NCBI RefSeq assembly: GCF_003173615.1
Contig: NZ_QGNA01000001.1
Location: 1,550,001 to 1,614,000, forward strand
Direction: 5' to 3'
Length of the DNA stretch: 64,000 nucleotides
Source of the DNA: Falsiroseomonas bella
Lineage (GTDB): Bacteria; Pseudomonadota; Alphaproteobacteria; Acetobacterales; Acetobacteraceae
Below the pieces are notes generated by a model that was not told where the DNA came from, made no database searches, and was given only the letters and a program-made list of their open reading frames with translations. This document shows positions 51,201 to 59,047 of this stretch, one piece after another. Position numbers and translations under genes: made by a program. Positions within the stretch are counted from its first letter, which is position 1, and each line of letters opens with the position of its first letter.

Positions 51201-51848
51201 TGGACCCTCGGCGCCGAGCTCGAGGCGCTGGTCTACACCGGCGCCGGCAATTTCCGCGGCACCGGGAACGCCGCGGCCAATGCGCTGACCGGCGGCATCG
51301 GCGCCGACACGCTGGACGGCGGCGCGGGCCCGGACACGCTGGCGGGCGGTTCCGGCAACGACACCTACCTGATCGACGAGGCGGGCGACGTGATCGTGGA
51401 GGCGGGCGGCCTCGACACCGTGCGCACCACGCTGGCCACCTTCAGCCTCGCCCCCTACGCGGAGGTGGAGCAGCTCGTCTATGCCGGCGCCCAGGGCTTC
51501 GCGGGAACCGGCAACGCGCTGGCGAACCGGCTGACCGGCGGTGCGGCCGGCGACACGCTGGATGGCGGCGCCGGCGCCGACACCCTGACGGGCGGCGCGG
51601 GCCTCGACGTCTTCGTCTTCCTCGCCGGGGAGGCGGATGGCGACGTGGTGACGGATTTCGCCGGCGGCGGCGCGCTGGCGGGCGACAGCCTGCTCTTCCT
51701 CGGCTTCGGCACCGCCGTGGAGGGCGCGCAACTGACCCGGCTGACCACGACGGACTGGCTGGTGAGCTCGGGCGACGGGCTGGCGTCGGCAGTGATCCGG
51801 TTCAGCAACGCCACCACGATCCACGCGACCGACTACGCCTTCGCCTGA
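48201..51848 (+). CDS. Large beta-helix/RTX calcium-binding secreted protein
   Basis: A 1215-residue protein. Residues about 50-310 form a right-handed parallel beta-helix with alternating hydrophobic turns (SLTIRCDD, NLTIERCYFHGNENGVLVG, NVVIRNSEF, ALIEDNYIHSV, VAVIRDNVI). Residues 315-1150 are RTX repeats of the GGxGxDxxx type (GGAGDDTLDGGLGADTL) in about nine units that each end near GTGN, followed by a terminal unit. No N-terminal signal is present, as expected for type I secretion with a C-terminal signal; no HlyB/HlyD genes are in the window. Likely a surface or extracellular matrix protein acting with the capsule; enzyme activity not shown. Confidence 0.85.
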   Translation: MDAVFNQTSGASFATLSEAILASQPHDVLILAPGSYVEDFPDLTHSLTIRCDDGMAALTRATPLTVDGRAILNVPGNLGVELTLVGLEVYGAARPGPDTNGAGLLHESGNGNLTIERCYFHGNENGVLVGSANASSPPGGMNVVIRNSEFSNNGAPPGSPYAAGGKCHNIYINAATTALIEDNYIHSVFSQGHQIKTRAAVNTIISNRIEDLPQLGKTGFGSSYSIDISNGGVAVIRDNVIAKGPYSVNKHLISYAGEGLSYPANSLLVEGNQFVNDRPDGATILLNRMDGSAVTGIPIAVTGNAYAGSYAFDFTGDIFVGGASDDLLAGGPGADSLVGGVGNDTYLVNDAGDRITEASGAGNDTILTTLSAYTLALNFEGLVFVGEGGFAGTGNGAANLLAGGAGDDTLDGGLGADTLQGGAGDDLYYVNEIGDRVEEAADEGVDGIVTALSYVLPDNVENLTLTGGAGVSGTGNGLDNRLLGNAGNNRLAGEGGDDTLSGEVGADTLDGGAGADSMAGGAGNDLYVVNDAGDRVLEVPGAGLDEVRTSFGLHVLAAEVENLTFIGTGGFVAQGNDIANRIIGGADADSLAGEQGNDTLSGGSGADTLDGGSGADSMAGGAGDDIFIVDEAGDRVLELTGAGLDTVRTTLNAYVLPLYVEALSFIGTGNFAGTGNTLANAIAAGAGADTLDGGAGADTLTGGGGDDTYVLDSTLDRIQESAGGGTDTVRTILRSYTLGAELEHLTYTSTATFRGVGNAGDNRITGGTSADTLDGGAGLDTLTGGAGNDIYVVDSAGDVIVETGGGIDTVLTTLAAYDLVPLATVENLTFTGTLAFTGTGNALANRITGGAQGDSLEGGQGGDTLSGGAGNDTLVGGEGADSLAGGLGNDTFLVTDAGDRVLEATGGGTDTVLTTLGAHTLAAGVEALVFIGTGDFAGTGNTSANTITGGDGADTLNGGTGADTLTGGLGDDVHVVDNLLDRAVELPGGGFDTVRTALSSWTLGAELEALVYTGAGNFRGTGNAAANALTGGIGADTLDGGAGPDTLAGGSGNDTYLIDEAGDVIVEAGGLDTVRTTLATFSLAPYAEVEQLVYAGAQGFAGTGNALANRLTGGAAGDTLDGGAGADTLTGGAGLDVFVFLAGEADGDVVTDFAGGGALAGDSLLFLGFGTAVEGAQLTRLTTTDWLVSSGDGLASAVIRFSNATTIHATDYAFA
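49141..51650 (+). repeat. RTX repeat array inside the beta-helix/RTX gene
   Basis: Within the RTX gene the coding DNA repeats with a unit of either about 245-250 or about 296-305 bases, judged by the spacing of the GGCACCGGCAAC-type sequence (near 49376, 49618, 49923, 50219, 50466, 50714, 51013, 51263 and 51512). The long units carry an extra pair of nonapeptide calcium-binding motifs. The units are diverged rather than identical, so this is an old duplication array with scope for recombination. Confidence 0.75.
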
Positions 51849-51894
51849 GCCCCGCGGGCTCTCCGCTTTCGCCTCCGGGGCGGGCAGGCTACGG

Positions 51895-54069
51895 ATGGGG
51901 GCCATGTCCGCCGATGCGCCGTTGCCGACCGAGAGCGGGACCGATCCGGCCGGCGGCCCGCTCGTTGAGGCCGCGGCGCGGCGCATTGCCGGCGACTGGC
52001 GCGGGGCGGCGGCCGCCTATGCCGCGCATCTCGCCGCCCGGCCGCAGGATTGGGGCGCCTGGATCCAGCACGGCCATTGCGTGAAGGAGGCCGGCGATCC
52101 CGCCGGCGCGCTCGCCTCCTATCGCCGCGCCGAGGCCGGGCTGCCGGCCGATGCCGACCTGCAGCTGCAGATCGGGCACGCGCTCAAGCTCACCGGCGAC
52201 CTGGCGGGCGCCCGCGAGGCCTATGGGCGCGCGCTGGAGCTCGACCCGGCGCATGGGACCGCCTGGCAGGAGGCGGTGGGGCTGCTGACCACGCCCGGCA
52301 TCGACCTGGCGCCGCAGCGGCTGCGCCTGCTGGACGACCTCCGCCTCGTGCTCGACGTCTCGGACCTGCTGTCCTGGTTCGGCACGCATCGCGCCCCGAG
52401 CGGCATCCAGCGCATCCAGATGGAGATCGCGGCCGCCGCCGCGGCGCCGGATGCCGCGCCGGCCGACCTGCGCCTGGCCGTGTTCCGCCCGGAGCGCGGC
52501 GCCTGGCGCGAATTGCCGCCCGAGGCGTTCCAGCGCCTGAGGGCGCTGTCCCGCATGGGCGCCGATGCGCGGGAGGTCGAATGGGCCACCAGCCGCGCCC
52601 AGGTGGAGGCGGTGCTGGCGGCCGCGCCGGACTTCGCCTTCCCGGAAGGGGCCTGGCTGGTCAATCTCGGCACGGCCTGGTGGCTGGATGGCTATGACCA
52701 GGCGGTACGCGCCGCGCGCGCGGCGCGCGGCCTGCGCTATGCGGCGCTGGTGCATGACGCCGGCCCGGTGCTGGCGCCGGAGCACAGCGAGCCCGCCGCC
52801 GCCGCGCGCTTCGCGCGCTGGTTCGCCGCGCTGGCCGGCACCGCGGACCTGGTCCTGGCCGTCTCGGAGGCGACGCGCGGCGATGTGGCGCGGCTTGCGG
52901 CGCAGGCCCTGGCCGGCCTGCCCTTCCCGCCCCTGCGCCTGCTGCGCCCCGACGCGCCCCTGCCGCCGCCGCAGGCCGGCGCGGCGCATCCGCGCGAGGC
53001 GGAATTGCTGGGCGCGCCCTATGTCCTGTTCGTCGCCACCATCGAGAGCCGCAAGGACCATCTCTTCGTCCTGAACGCCTGGCTGGCGCTGCTGCGCCGG
53101 CATGGCGCGGCGGTGCCGCCGCTGGTTCTGGTCGGCCGCGCCGGCTTCCAGTCCGGCCCGGCGGTCGCGCTGCTGCAGCGCGCCCCGGCGCTGGCCGGGC
53201 GCGTCATCTGGCTGGACGACGTGGCGGACGACGCGCTGCATCGGCTCTACGCGGGCGCGCTCTTCACGATCTACCACTCGCAGCACGAAGGCTGGGGGCT
53301 GCCGGTCACCGAGGCGCTGGCGGCCGGCAAGGTCGTGGTGGCGCCGGCGCATTCGGGCCTGCTGGAATCAGGCCAGGGGCTTGCGCTGCACTACGCGCCA
53401 GGCAGCGAACCCGAGTTCCTGGCCCTGGTCGAGCGGCTGCTCCTCGAACCGGGCTTCCGCGAAGCCGCCGAGGCGCGCATCGCCGAGGGAAGGAGGCTGC
53501 GCAACTGGCGCGCCGTGGCGGCGGAGCTTGTCGCGACGCTCGCCGCCATGCCGCCGGAACCGACGGCCGGCCTGCCGCCGCCGCCGCTCGGCCTGGTGCA
53601 TCGCCTGGGCGAGGCGGCCGCCGCGCAACCCGCAGCCGTCATGCTGTGGTCGGACCTGCTGCGCGACGGTGGCGGCTGGCTCCCGCCGGAGGCGTGGGGC
53701 TGCTGGACGCGGCCCGGCCGCACGCTGCTGCGGCTGCCGCTGCCACCCTGCGCGGGGCCGCTGCGCCTGCATCTCGCCCTGCGCGGCGCCGCCGCGCCGC
53801 GGGATGTCGTGCTGCGCCTCGGCCGCGGGGCGCGGCGGGAGGTGCAGGTCGCCGCCGGCGCGCGGCCCGTGATCGTGCTCGAACTTGCCGAGCCCGGCCC
53901 GGTCGCCGAACTCGCGATCGAGGCGGCACCCGCGGATGCGGAGGAGCAGGAGGAGGGCGCGCCCGTCGGCATCGGCGTGGTCGCCGTGATGGCCTGCGCG
54001 CCGGACGACCTTGCGGCGCGCCTCTCCTTCCTGGAACGCCTGCGCTTCGTCTGGCCGGAGCCGGCGTAG
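51895..54069 (+). CDS. TPR-containing glycosyltransferase family 4 protein
   Basis: A 724-residue protein. Residues about 15-125 contain TPR-like helical repeats (AGDPAGALASYRRAEAG, DLAGAREAYGRALELDPAHG). A GT4-like domain follows with LVLDVSDLLSWFGTHRAPSGIQRIQ, PYVLFVATIESRKDHLFVLNAW and ALFTIYHSQHEGWGLPVTEALAAGKVVVAPA. The last 150 residues form an all-beta domain (LRLHLALRGA, VVLRLGRGARREVQV) that may bind carbohydrate. The ATG at 51904 is an alternative start. It lies between the RTX gene and convergent capsule-export genes and probably builds the polysaccharide. Confidence 0.83.
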   Translation: MGAMSADAPLPTESGTDPAGGPLVEAAARRIAGDWRGAAAAYAAHLAARPQDWGAWIQHGHCVKEAGDPAGALASYRRAEAGLPADADLQLQIGHALKLTGDLAGAREAYGRALELDPAHGTAWQEAVGLLTTPGIDLAPQRLRLLDDLRLVLDVSDLLSWFGTHRAPSGIQRIQMEIAAAAAAPDAAPADLRLAVFRPERGAWRELPPEAFQRLRALSRMGADAREVEWATSRAQVEAVLAAAPDFAFPEGAWLVNLGTAWWLDGYDQAVRAARAARGLRYAALVHDAGPVLAPEHSEPAAAARFARWFAALAGTADLVLAVSEATRGDVARLAAQALAGLPFPPLRLLRPDAPLPPPQAGAAHPREAELLGAPYVLFVATIESRKDHLFVLNAWLALLRRHGAAVPPLVLVGRAGFQSGPAVALLQRAPALAGRVIWLDDVADDALHRLYAGALFTIYHSQHEGWGLPVTEALAAGKVVVAPAHSGLLESGQGLALHYAPGSEPEFLALVERLLLEPGFREAAEARIAEGRRLRNWRAVAAELVATLAAMPPEPTAGLPPPPLGLVHRLGEAAAAQPAAVMLWSDLLRDGGGWLPPEAWGCWTRPGRTLLRLPLPPCAGPLRLHLALRGAAAPRDVVLRLGRGARREVQVAAGARPVIVLELAEPGPVAELAIEAAPADAEEQEEGAPVGIGVVAVMACAPDDLAARLSFLERLRFVWPEPA

Positions 54070-54085
54070 GCGCCGGCCCCCTACC

Positions 54086-55840
54086 TCAATCGAAGGTCCG
54101 ATACACCAGCGCGGTCTGGAAGATCACGTTCAGCAGGTCGCTGCCGATCTGGAAGTATTTCGGATCGAGCATCGGCAGGGCGACGACCTCGTCGCCCGGC
54201 TCCGGCGCCTCGTTCGCATCGAGGATCAGCCGGCCGGAGGCCTTGCGGATCATCACCGAGCCGCTGGATCCACGCTCGGCGAAGCCGCCCGCCGCCTCGA
54301 TGTAGTCGGAGAGGCGCATATTCTGCCGCCAGACCACCGCCTGCGGCGCGCGCACCTCGCCGCCGACCAGCACCGTCTCGACGCGTTCGGGGATGACGAT
54401 GGTGTCGCCATCCTGCACCCGGACATCGGCGCAGCGCCCGCTGCGGTCCATCACCACCAGCCGCCCTTCCGGCGCCGTGCGCCGCGCGCGCTGGATGTAG
54501 CTGGCGACCAGGTTGGCCTCGGAGGCGCGGATCTGCGCCACGCCCGTCGTCGCCGACACCGCGAGGAAGAGCTGCCGCTCAAGCCGGTCCAGCGCCTCGT
54601 TGATGGTTCGCTGCTGCGCCTGCGCCAGGCCGGGCCGCAGCAGGAAGACGCCGCGGGTGTTCGCCAGGCGCGGATCCACCTCGATGTAGTCGAGCACCGT
54701 GCAGAGCGAGGCGTCGCGGTCGGCGATCAGCACCGAAGGCCCGATCCGGCTGCCCTCCACGCTGACGCGCACGGTCGGCGCCGGCGCGTCGGTGATGAAG
54801 CTGACCGTGTCCTGGTCGAGCAGCTGCGCGGAGGACAGCTCGCGCACCGTGACGTAGCGCGCGAAGGGCTGGCCGCCGCGGGTGCCGCGGATCACGGCAT
54901 TGGTCGCGGCCGGCAGCGGTGCGGCCAGGCGCAGCAGCTCCGAGCCCGCCATGGCGCGGCCCGCCACCTCGAAGAGGAAGTTGTTGCGCACCGAGCCGTC
55001 CGCGCCCACCAGCGCGCCCTGCGGCGCGACCACGATCGTGTCGCCCTGCTGCAGGCTGATCTGCGGCAGGGAGCCGCTGAGCAGGAAGTTGTAGAGGTCC
55101 ACCCGCGCCACGTCGCGCCCGCCGCGGCGGACCACGATGTTGCGGAAGGAGCCGCGCCCGGGATCCACGCCGCCCGCACGCGCCAGGTAGTCGATCACGC
55201 TTTCCGAGGCGGCGCCGAGATGCCGGCCCGGCAGGCGCACATAGCCGGTGACGAAGACGCCGAGCGAGCCGGTGGAGAGCACCGTCGCATAGACCTGCAC
55301 CTGCTGCGCATAGACGCGGCGCACCTCGGACTCGACCACGCGCTGGATGTCGCCGGCGCGCGTGCCGGCAAGGCGGATCGGCCCGACCTGCGGGATGAAG
55401 ACATTGCCGTCCTGGTCGATGATGGACTGCACCGAGCCTTCGACGAAGCCCCAGATGGTGATGGAGACGCGATCGCCCGGCCCCAGCACGTAGTTCGGGT
55501 TCGGCGTGTCGGCCGGGCTCGGCGGTGCGCGGTTGAACAGCGTCGCGCCGAACACCGCCGTGGCGGGGCCCGGCACGCGCATCGGGTCGCCGAGCGGCCC
55601 GACCGCGATCGCCCCGCCCTCGGCCTGCGTCGCGGTGCCGAGCCGCTGGGTGCTGATCGGGTCGTTGCGGTTCAGCAGCGCGTCCACGCCCTGCGGCGCG
55701 CCGGGCGGCAGGGGCTGCGCGGCCGGCGGCGCCGCGCCGCGCGGGGCGAGCCCCGGCGGCGGAAGCTGTGCCGCGACCGGCAGCGCATGCAGCAGCGCGA
55801 GGGCGAGAAGGACGGGAAGGCCGAAACGTCGCAGGGTCAT
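54086..55840 (-). CDS. kpsD: Capsule polysaccharide export outer-membrane protein (KpsD/Wza-like)
   Basis: Periplasmic/outer-membrane polysaccharide export protein of about 584 residues. A signal peptide (GLPVLLALALLHALPVAA) precedes a low-complexity stretch, the Poly_export domain (NPNYVLGPGDRVSITIWGFVEGSVQ; GNVFIPQVGPIRLAG) and several SLBB-type domains (VFVTGYVRLPGRHLG; VLVGGEVRAPQAVVWRQNMRLSDYIEAAGGF). There is no lipobox, unlike Wza. ATG at 55840 follows the kpsE stop by one base and is preferred to in-frame ATGs at 55852 and 55864. Last in the kpsM-T-E-D unit. Confidence 0.9.
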   Translation of the reverse strand: MTLRRFGLPVLLALALLHALPVAAQLPPPGLAPRGAAPPAAQPLPPGAPQGVDALLNRNDPISTQRLGTATQAEGGAIAVGPLGDPMRVPGPATAVFGATLFNRAPPSPADTPNPNYVLGPGDRVSITIWGFVEGSVQSIIDQDGNVFIPQVGPIRLAGTRAGDIQRVVESEVRRVYAQQVQVYATVLSTGSLGVFVTGYVRLPGRHLGAASESVIDYLARAGGVDPGRGSFRNIVVRRGGRDVARVDLYNFLLSGSLPQISLQQGDTIVVAPQGALVGADGSVRNNFLFEVAGRAMAGSELLRLAAPLPAATNAVIRGTRGGQPFARYVTVRELSSAQLLDQDTVSFITDAPAPTVRVSVEGSRIGPSVLIADRDASLCTVLDYIEVDPRLANTRGVFLLRPGLAQAQQRTINEALDRLERQLFLAVSATTGVAQIRASEANLVASYIQRARRTAPEGRLVVMDRSGRCADVRVQDGDTIVIPERVETVLVGGEVRAPQAVVWRQNMRLSDYIEAAGGFAERGSSGSVMIRKASGRLILDANEAPEPGDEVVALPMLDPKYFQIGSDLLNVIFQTALVYRTFD

Positions 55841-55841
55841 C

Positions 55842-57059
55842 TCAGCTCGCATGCTCGCGTGCACTCACCACCAGCAGCCAGCCGATGCCGAACAGCACCG
55901 AGAGGCTGACGAAGACGGTCAGGGTGTTGAAGGTCGCCCGGGGATAGAGCGGGTATTCGGGCATCTGAGGCTCGGAGACCCGCATCACGAAGACCTGTTG
56001 GCGCAGCGCATCGGACCGCGCCGCCTCCAGCGAGCCGACGGCGGAGGCGAGCTCGCGATCCGCCATCATCCGCTCGAGCTCCAGCCGCTCGAAGGCGGCC
56101 ACCTGCTGGGTCAGCGCCTCCTCGCCGCGGGTGACGCGCGCGCGCTCCGTCGCGATCTGCTGCTGCAGCGCGGCGACGCGGTTCTGCAGCACCTGCAGCT
56201 GCGGGTTGTCGGGCCGCATGAAGCGCCGCCGTTCCTCGTATTCGGTGCGCGCCTGCGCCAGCGCGCCCTGCAGCTGCGTGATGGTGGTCACCGCGCCGGT
56301 CGCGGTGCTGGCCGGGTCGAAGGCCTGCTCGCGCTCGCGGAAGCCGATCAGCGCCTCGCGTGCGGCGAGCACGCGGCGCTCGGCCTTGTCCACGTCCGCC
56401 TGCGCGGCGCGCAGCGTGTCGGCGATGCTGCGCGCGGTGAAGGTGTTCACCAGCTCCTCCGACCGGCGCAGCACTTCCTCCGCCAGGCGATGCGCGTCAG
56501 CCGGTCGGAAGGCATGCACGCGCAGCTGCATCACACCCGTCTCGGGGTCCAGGGTGACGATCACGCGGCGGCGGAAATACCACGCCAGCCATTCGAGCTG
56601 CGGCGTCTCCCACCAGAGCTCGCTGACGACATCTGCCTCCGGCCGGCGCCACATCTCCACCAGGTCGATGTCGCCGCGGATGGTGTTGACCGCCGCGTAG
56701 CTGCCGATCCAGGCGGCGACGGCCCGCGATTCCTCCATGCCGGAGCGGGCGCCGGAGATCGCGCTGGCGATGCCGCCGGCGCGCCCGGCGAGTGCGTCCA
56801 CGGCGCTGCCGCCGCCGCCGCCGCGGTTGCGCACCAGGAAGCGGGCTTCCGACTCGTAGATGTTCGCCGCGTAGAACACGTAGTACGCGCCGACGATCAG
56901 CGTCGGCAGCAGCACGAGCAGCGCGAACCAGTGGCGCACGCCCATGCCGCGGCCGGCGGCAGCGCGCCGCGCGGGCTTCCCGCCCTGCAGCACCAGCGGC
57001 GGCGCGGCGCCCGCCGAGGCGAGCGGTTCAGAGGGCCTCGTAGGTGGCGATAGCTTCAT
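55842..57059 (-). CDS. kpsE: Capsule export inner-membrane protein (KpsE-like)
   Basis: Polysaccharide co-polymerase/export adaptor of 405 residues linking the ABC transporter to the outer-membrane protein. It has a cytoplasmic Pro-rich N-terminus, a first membrane helix (FALLVLLPTLIVGAYYVFYAA), a Wzz-like periplasmic domain (YESEARFLVRNR), long coiled coils (about 205-340) and a second helix near the C-terminus (TVFVSLSVLFGIGWLLVVSA). PEYPLYPRATFNT before it is typical of KpsE/CtrB. The first 32 bases overlap kpsT in another frame. Confidence 0.9.
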   Translation of the reverse strand: MKLSPPTRPSEPLASAGAAPPLVLQGGKPARRAAAGRGMGVRHWFALLVLLPTLIVGAYYVFYAANIYESEARFLVRNRGGGGGSAVDALAGRAGGIASAISGARSGMEESRAVAAWIGSYAAVNTIRGDIDLVEMWRRPEADVVSELWWETPQLEWLAWYFRRRVIVTLDPETGVMQLRVHAFRPADAHRLAEEVLRRSEELVNTFTARSIADTLRAAQADVDKAERRVLAAREALIGFREREQAFDPASTATGAVTTITQLQGALAQARTEYEERRRFMRPDNPQLQVLQNRVAALQQQIATERARVTRGEEALTQQVAAFERLELERMMADRELASAVGSLEAARSDALRQQVFVMRVSEPQMPEYPLYPRATFNTLTVFVSLSVLFGIGWLLVVSAREHAS

Positions 57060-57678
57060 CGAGTTCCTCGAAGAAGGTCAGCCGGCCCTCATGGAGGATC
57101 GCGGCGGTTTCGCAGAAGGTGCGGACATGCCAGGGCTGATGGCTCACCATCACCAGGGCGCGGCTGCGCAGGCGCGTCTCAAGGATGTGCTGGGTGCGCT
57201 CCATGAAGCGCTGGTCGCCGACGCTCGTCGCCTCGTCGATCAGGTAGCAGTCGAAGTCCATCGCCAGCGACAGGCCGAGCAGCAGGCGCGACATCATGCC
57301 GGCCGAGTAGGTCGAGACCGGCATGTACATGTAGTCGCCGAGCTCGGCGAAGTCGTCCACCGCCTGCACCAGCTCCTCGACCGGCTTCTCGTAGATGCGC
57401 GCGACGAAGCGTGCATTGTCGGCGCCGCTGAGCGAGCTGTGCACGCCGATGCCGTGCGCCAGCGGCCAGGAGACGGACATGCGCCGCTCGATCCGCCCGC
57501 GCGTGGGATACTCGACGCCGCCGAGCAGGCGCATCAGCGTCGACTTGCCCGAGCCGTTGCGCCCGAGGATGCCGAGCCGGTCGCCCGGGCGGATCACCGC
57601 GGTGGTGTCGCGCAGGATCCAGCGCTTCCCCCTTCCGCGCACCTCGTAGAACTTGCTGACATCCTCGAGCAGGATCAT
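57028..57678 (-). CDS. kpsT: Capsule ABC transporter ATP-binding protein KpsT
   Basis: ATPase of the group 2 capsule exporter, 216 residues. Walker A is GRNGSGKST, the signature region is STYSAGMMSRLLLGLS and Walker B is DCYLIDE, followed by the H-loop VMVSHQ. The product is short and compact as in KpsT/CtrD rather than the larger O-antigen Wzt. It lies 9 bases after kpsM and overlaps kpsE, forming the export complex unit. Confidence 0.94.
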   Translation of the reverse strand: MILLEDVSKFYEVRGRGKRWILRDTTAVIRPGDRLGILGRNGSGKSTLMRLLGGVEYPTRGRIERRMSVSWPLAHGIGVHSSLSGADNARFVARIYEKPVEELVQAVDDFAELGDYMYMPVSTYSAGMMSRLLLGLSLAMDFDCYLIDEATSVGDQRFMERTQHILETRLRSRALVMVSHQPWHVRTFCETAAILHEGRLTFFEELDEAIATYEAL

Positions 57679-57687
57679 GGCGCGCGC

Positions 57688-58518
57688 TCAGAATTCGAGC
57701 TTCGGGCGCACGGCGCGCAGCGCCGCCAGCCCGAGCAGGTTGAACAGTCCCACCCAGAACAGCACGTAGCCCACGCTGTAGTAGCTCGGGAGCAGGTCGC
57801 CGAAGAAGCCATCTCGCACCATCTCGTGGATGTTCGCCTGCGGGTTCCACAGCATCAGGTCGCGGATCATCGGATCCAGCACGTGCAGCGGCACCAGCGC
57901 GCCGGACAGCGGCAGGCTGAGATAGATCAGCGGATGGATCAGCCGCTCGGCGATCTCCGAGACGGCGGAGACCGCAGCCGCCATCAGCCCGAGGCCCTGC
58001 GCCAGCAGGAACAGCAGCACGATGCCGATCAGCAGGGTGGGGATGTCGGCCGGCGGCTGGTCGCCCCAGATCGCGACGCCGACGACGATCATCGCCATCA
58101 CCGTGACCACCGCCGCCATCTCAAGCAGGTGCCGCGCCAGCACCACGTCCAGCATCTTCACGCGCGAGTGGTACAGCAGCGTCATGTTGGCCCGCAGCGT
58201 GCCCGGCGCGCGGGAGATGATGGCGCGGAAGGTGAAGTAGGGCAGGTAGCTGACCAGGGCGAAGACGAACATCGAGACGCCCGGGATGCTGTGCCCGAAC
58301 TCGAAGCTGGACTTCAGCGTTGCGATCGCTCCGGCGAGCATCAGCGGCTCGAGGAACAGCCACAGGAAGCCCAGCTGGTTGCGGCCGAAGCGCGTCTGCA
58401 TCTCGCGCAGCAGCAGCGCGTGTACCACCGTGGCCTGGCGGCGGAATCCCTCCAGGGTGCGGCCGAGGCCGCCCCCGTCCCCGGCCGTGCGATAGCCGCC
58501 CCAGCCGGTCTCGCTCAT
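57688..58518 (-). CDS. kpsM: Capsule ABC transporter permease KpsM
   Basis: Membrane subunit of the capsule exporter, 276 residues with six predicted helices of the ABC-2 type. VVHALLLREMQTRFGRNQLGFLWLFLEPL is the conserved N-terminal region; NPQANIHEMVRDGFFG and the C-terminal helices are also typical. ATG at 58518 overlaps the stop of the small lipoprotein gene (ATGA). The frame is open upstream into Arg/Pro-rich non-family sequence, hence this start. Confidence 0.93.
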   Translation of the reverse strand: MSETGWGGYRTAGDGGGLGRTLEGFRRQATVVHALLLREMQTRFGRNQLGFLWLFLEPLMLAGAIATLKSSFEFGHSIPGVSMFVFALVSYLPYFTFRAIISRAPGTLRANMTLLYHSRVKMLDVVLARHLLEMAAVVTVMAMIVVGVAIWGDQPPADIPTLLIGIVLLFLLAQGLGLMAAAVSAVSEIAERLIHPLIYLSLPLSGALVPLHVLDPMIRDLMLWNPQANIHEMVRDGFFGDLLPSYYSVGYVLFWVGLFNLLGLAALRAVRPKLEF

Positions 58519-58910
58519 CAGCGCGGTATCCCGCCGCCGCGGAGCAGCGGGCGCGCCTGCGCCCAGGCTCCGCCCTCGCCCTGGCAGAGGAGCTGCGCGC
58601 GCTCGAGCGAGCCGGTGCCGATCAGCACCTCCCGGCATTCCCGCCCACTCGCCGCGATATAGGCCCGCGCGACACGGACCGTGGCCGGGCGGCCATCCGC
58701 GAGCACGACCCGCGAGGCGGTTCCGGGGGCCGCCTGGGCGACGAAGGCGGTCAAGGGGTCCGCCGGGGGTGGCGGGGCGGCCGATGCCACCTCGCTATTC
58801 CCGCCGAGGCCGCCCGCAGTACAGCCGCCAAGCAGCAGCAGGATCGCCGGCAGCAGGGTACGCGGACCGGTGGAGCGGCGCAGGGCGCGCCAGGAACCAA
58901 GGATATGCAT
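58518..58910 (-). CDS. Small lipoprotein of the capsule operon
   Basis: A 130-residue predicted lipoprotein. The signal contains LLPAILLLLGGC, a good lipobox with Cys about residue 33. The mature part includes DPLTAFVAQAAPGTASRVVL and ARAYIAASGRECREVLIG, which resembles the C-terminal domain of small bacterial surface lipoproteins, but no function is known. Being the first gene of the kpsM-T-E-D unit (ATGA overlap with kpsM), it probably acts in export or assembly. The start is the first ATG giving a signal peptide. Confidence 0.72.
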   Translation of the reverse strand: MHILGSWRALRRSTGPRTLLPAILLLLGGCTAGGLGGNSEVASAAPPPPADPLTAFVAQAAPGTASRVVLADGRPATVRVARAYIAASGRECREVLIGTGSLERAQLLCQGEGGAWAQARPLLRGGGIPR

Positions 58911-59023
58911 CGCTTGCAGGGTGTAGCTGATACGGTGAATCCAGGCAAAACAGTATGACTCGCCGGAATGGCCCGCACGTGAAGGTTGTGCCGGGTGTTG
59001 CCGGCGCGCCGCTGCGCAGCGCC

Positions 59024-59045
59024 GCGGATCCGAGGTAACATCCGC
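59024..59045 (+). promoter_or_regulatory. Hairpin presenting the kpsC ribosome site in its loop
   Basis: GCGGAT (59024-59029) pairs with ATCCGC (59040-59045), leaving CCGAGGTAAC as loop. The loop holds the GAGGT Shine-Dalgarno candidate, and the GTG start of kpsC follows two bases after the stem. Folding would shorten the otherwise long spacing and may tune translation. Effect on translation is inferred. Confidence 0.35.
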
Positions 59046-59047
59046 GC

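Noticed and set aside
49141-51650. Regular DNA repeats considered as a CRISPR or satellite array
   Set aside because: They are in-frame, diverged protein-coding RTX repeats with units of about 245-305 bases, not short identical repeats with unique spacers.
48201-51848. AlgE-type mannuronan C5-epimerase for the beta-helix/RTX protein next to manC
   Set aside because: The domain order is similar, but the catalytic DPHE motif of epimerase modules is not found in the beta-helix part.
48045-51986. A 1313-codon open frame on the minus strand opposite the RTX gene
   Set aside because: It mirrors the repetitive Gly/Asp coding on the other strand, is rich in Val/Ala/Arg repeats without any domain, and overlaps manC and the next gene; it is an antisense shadow.
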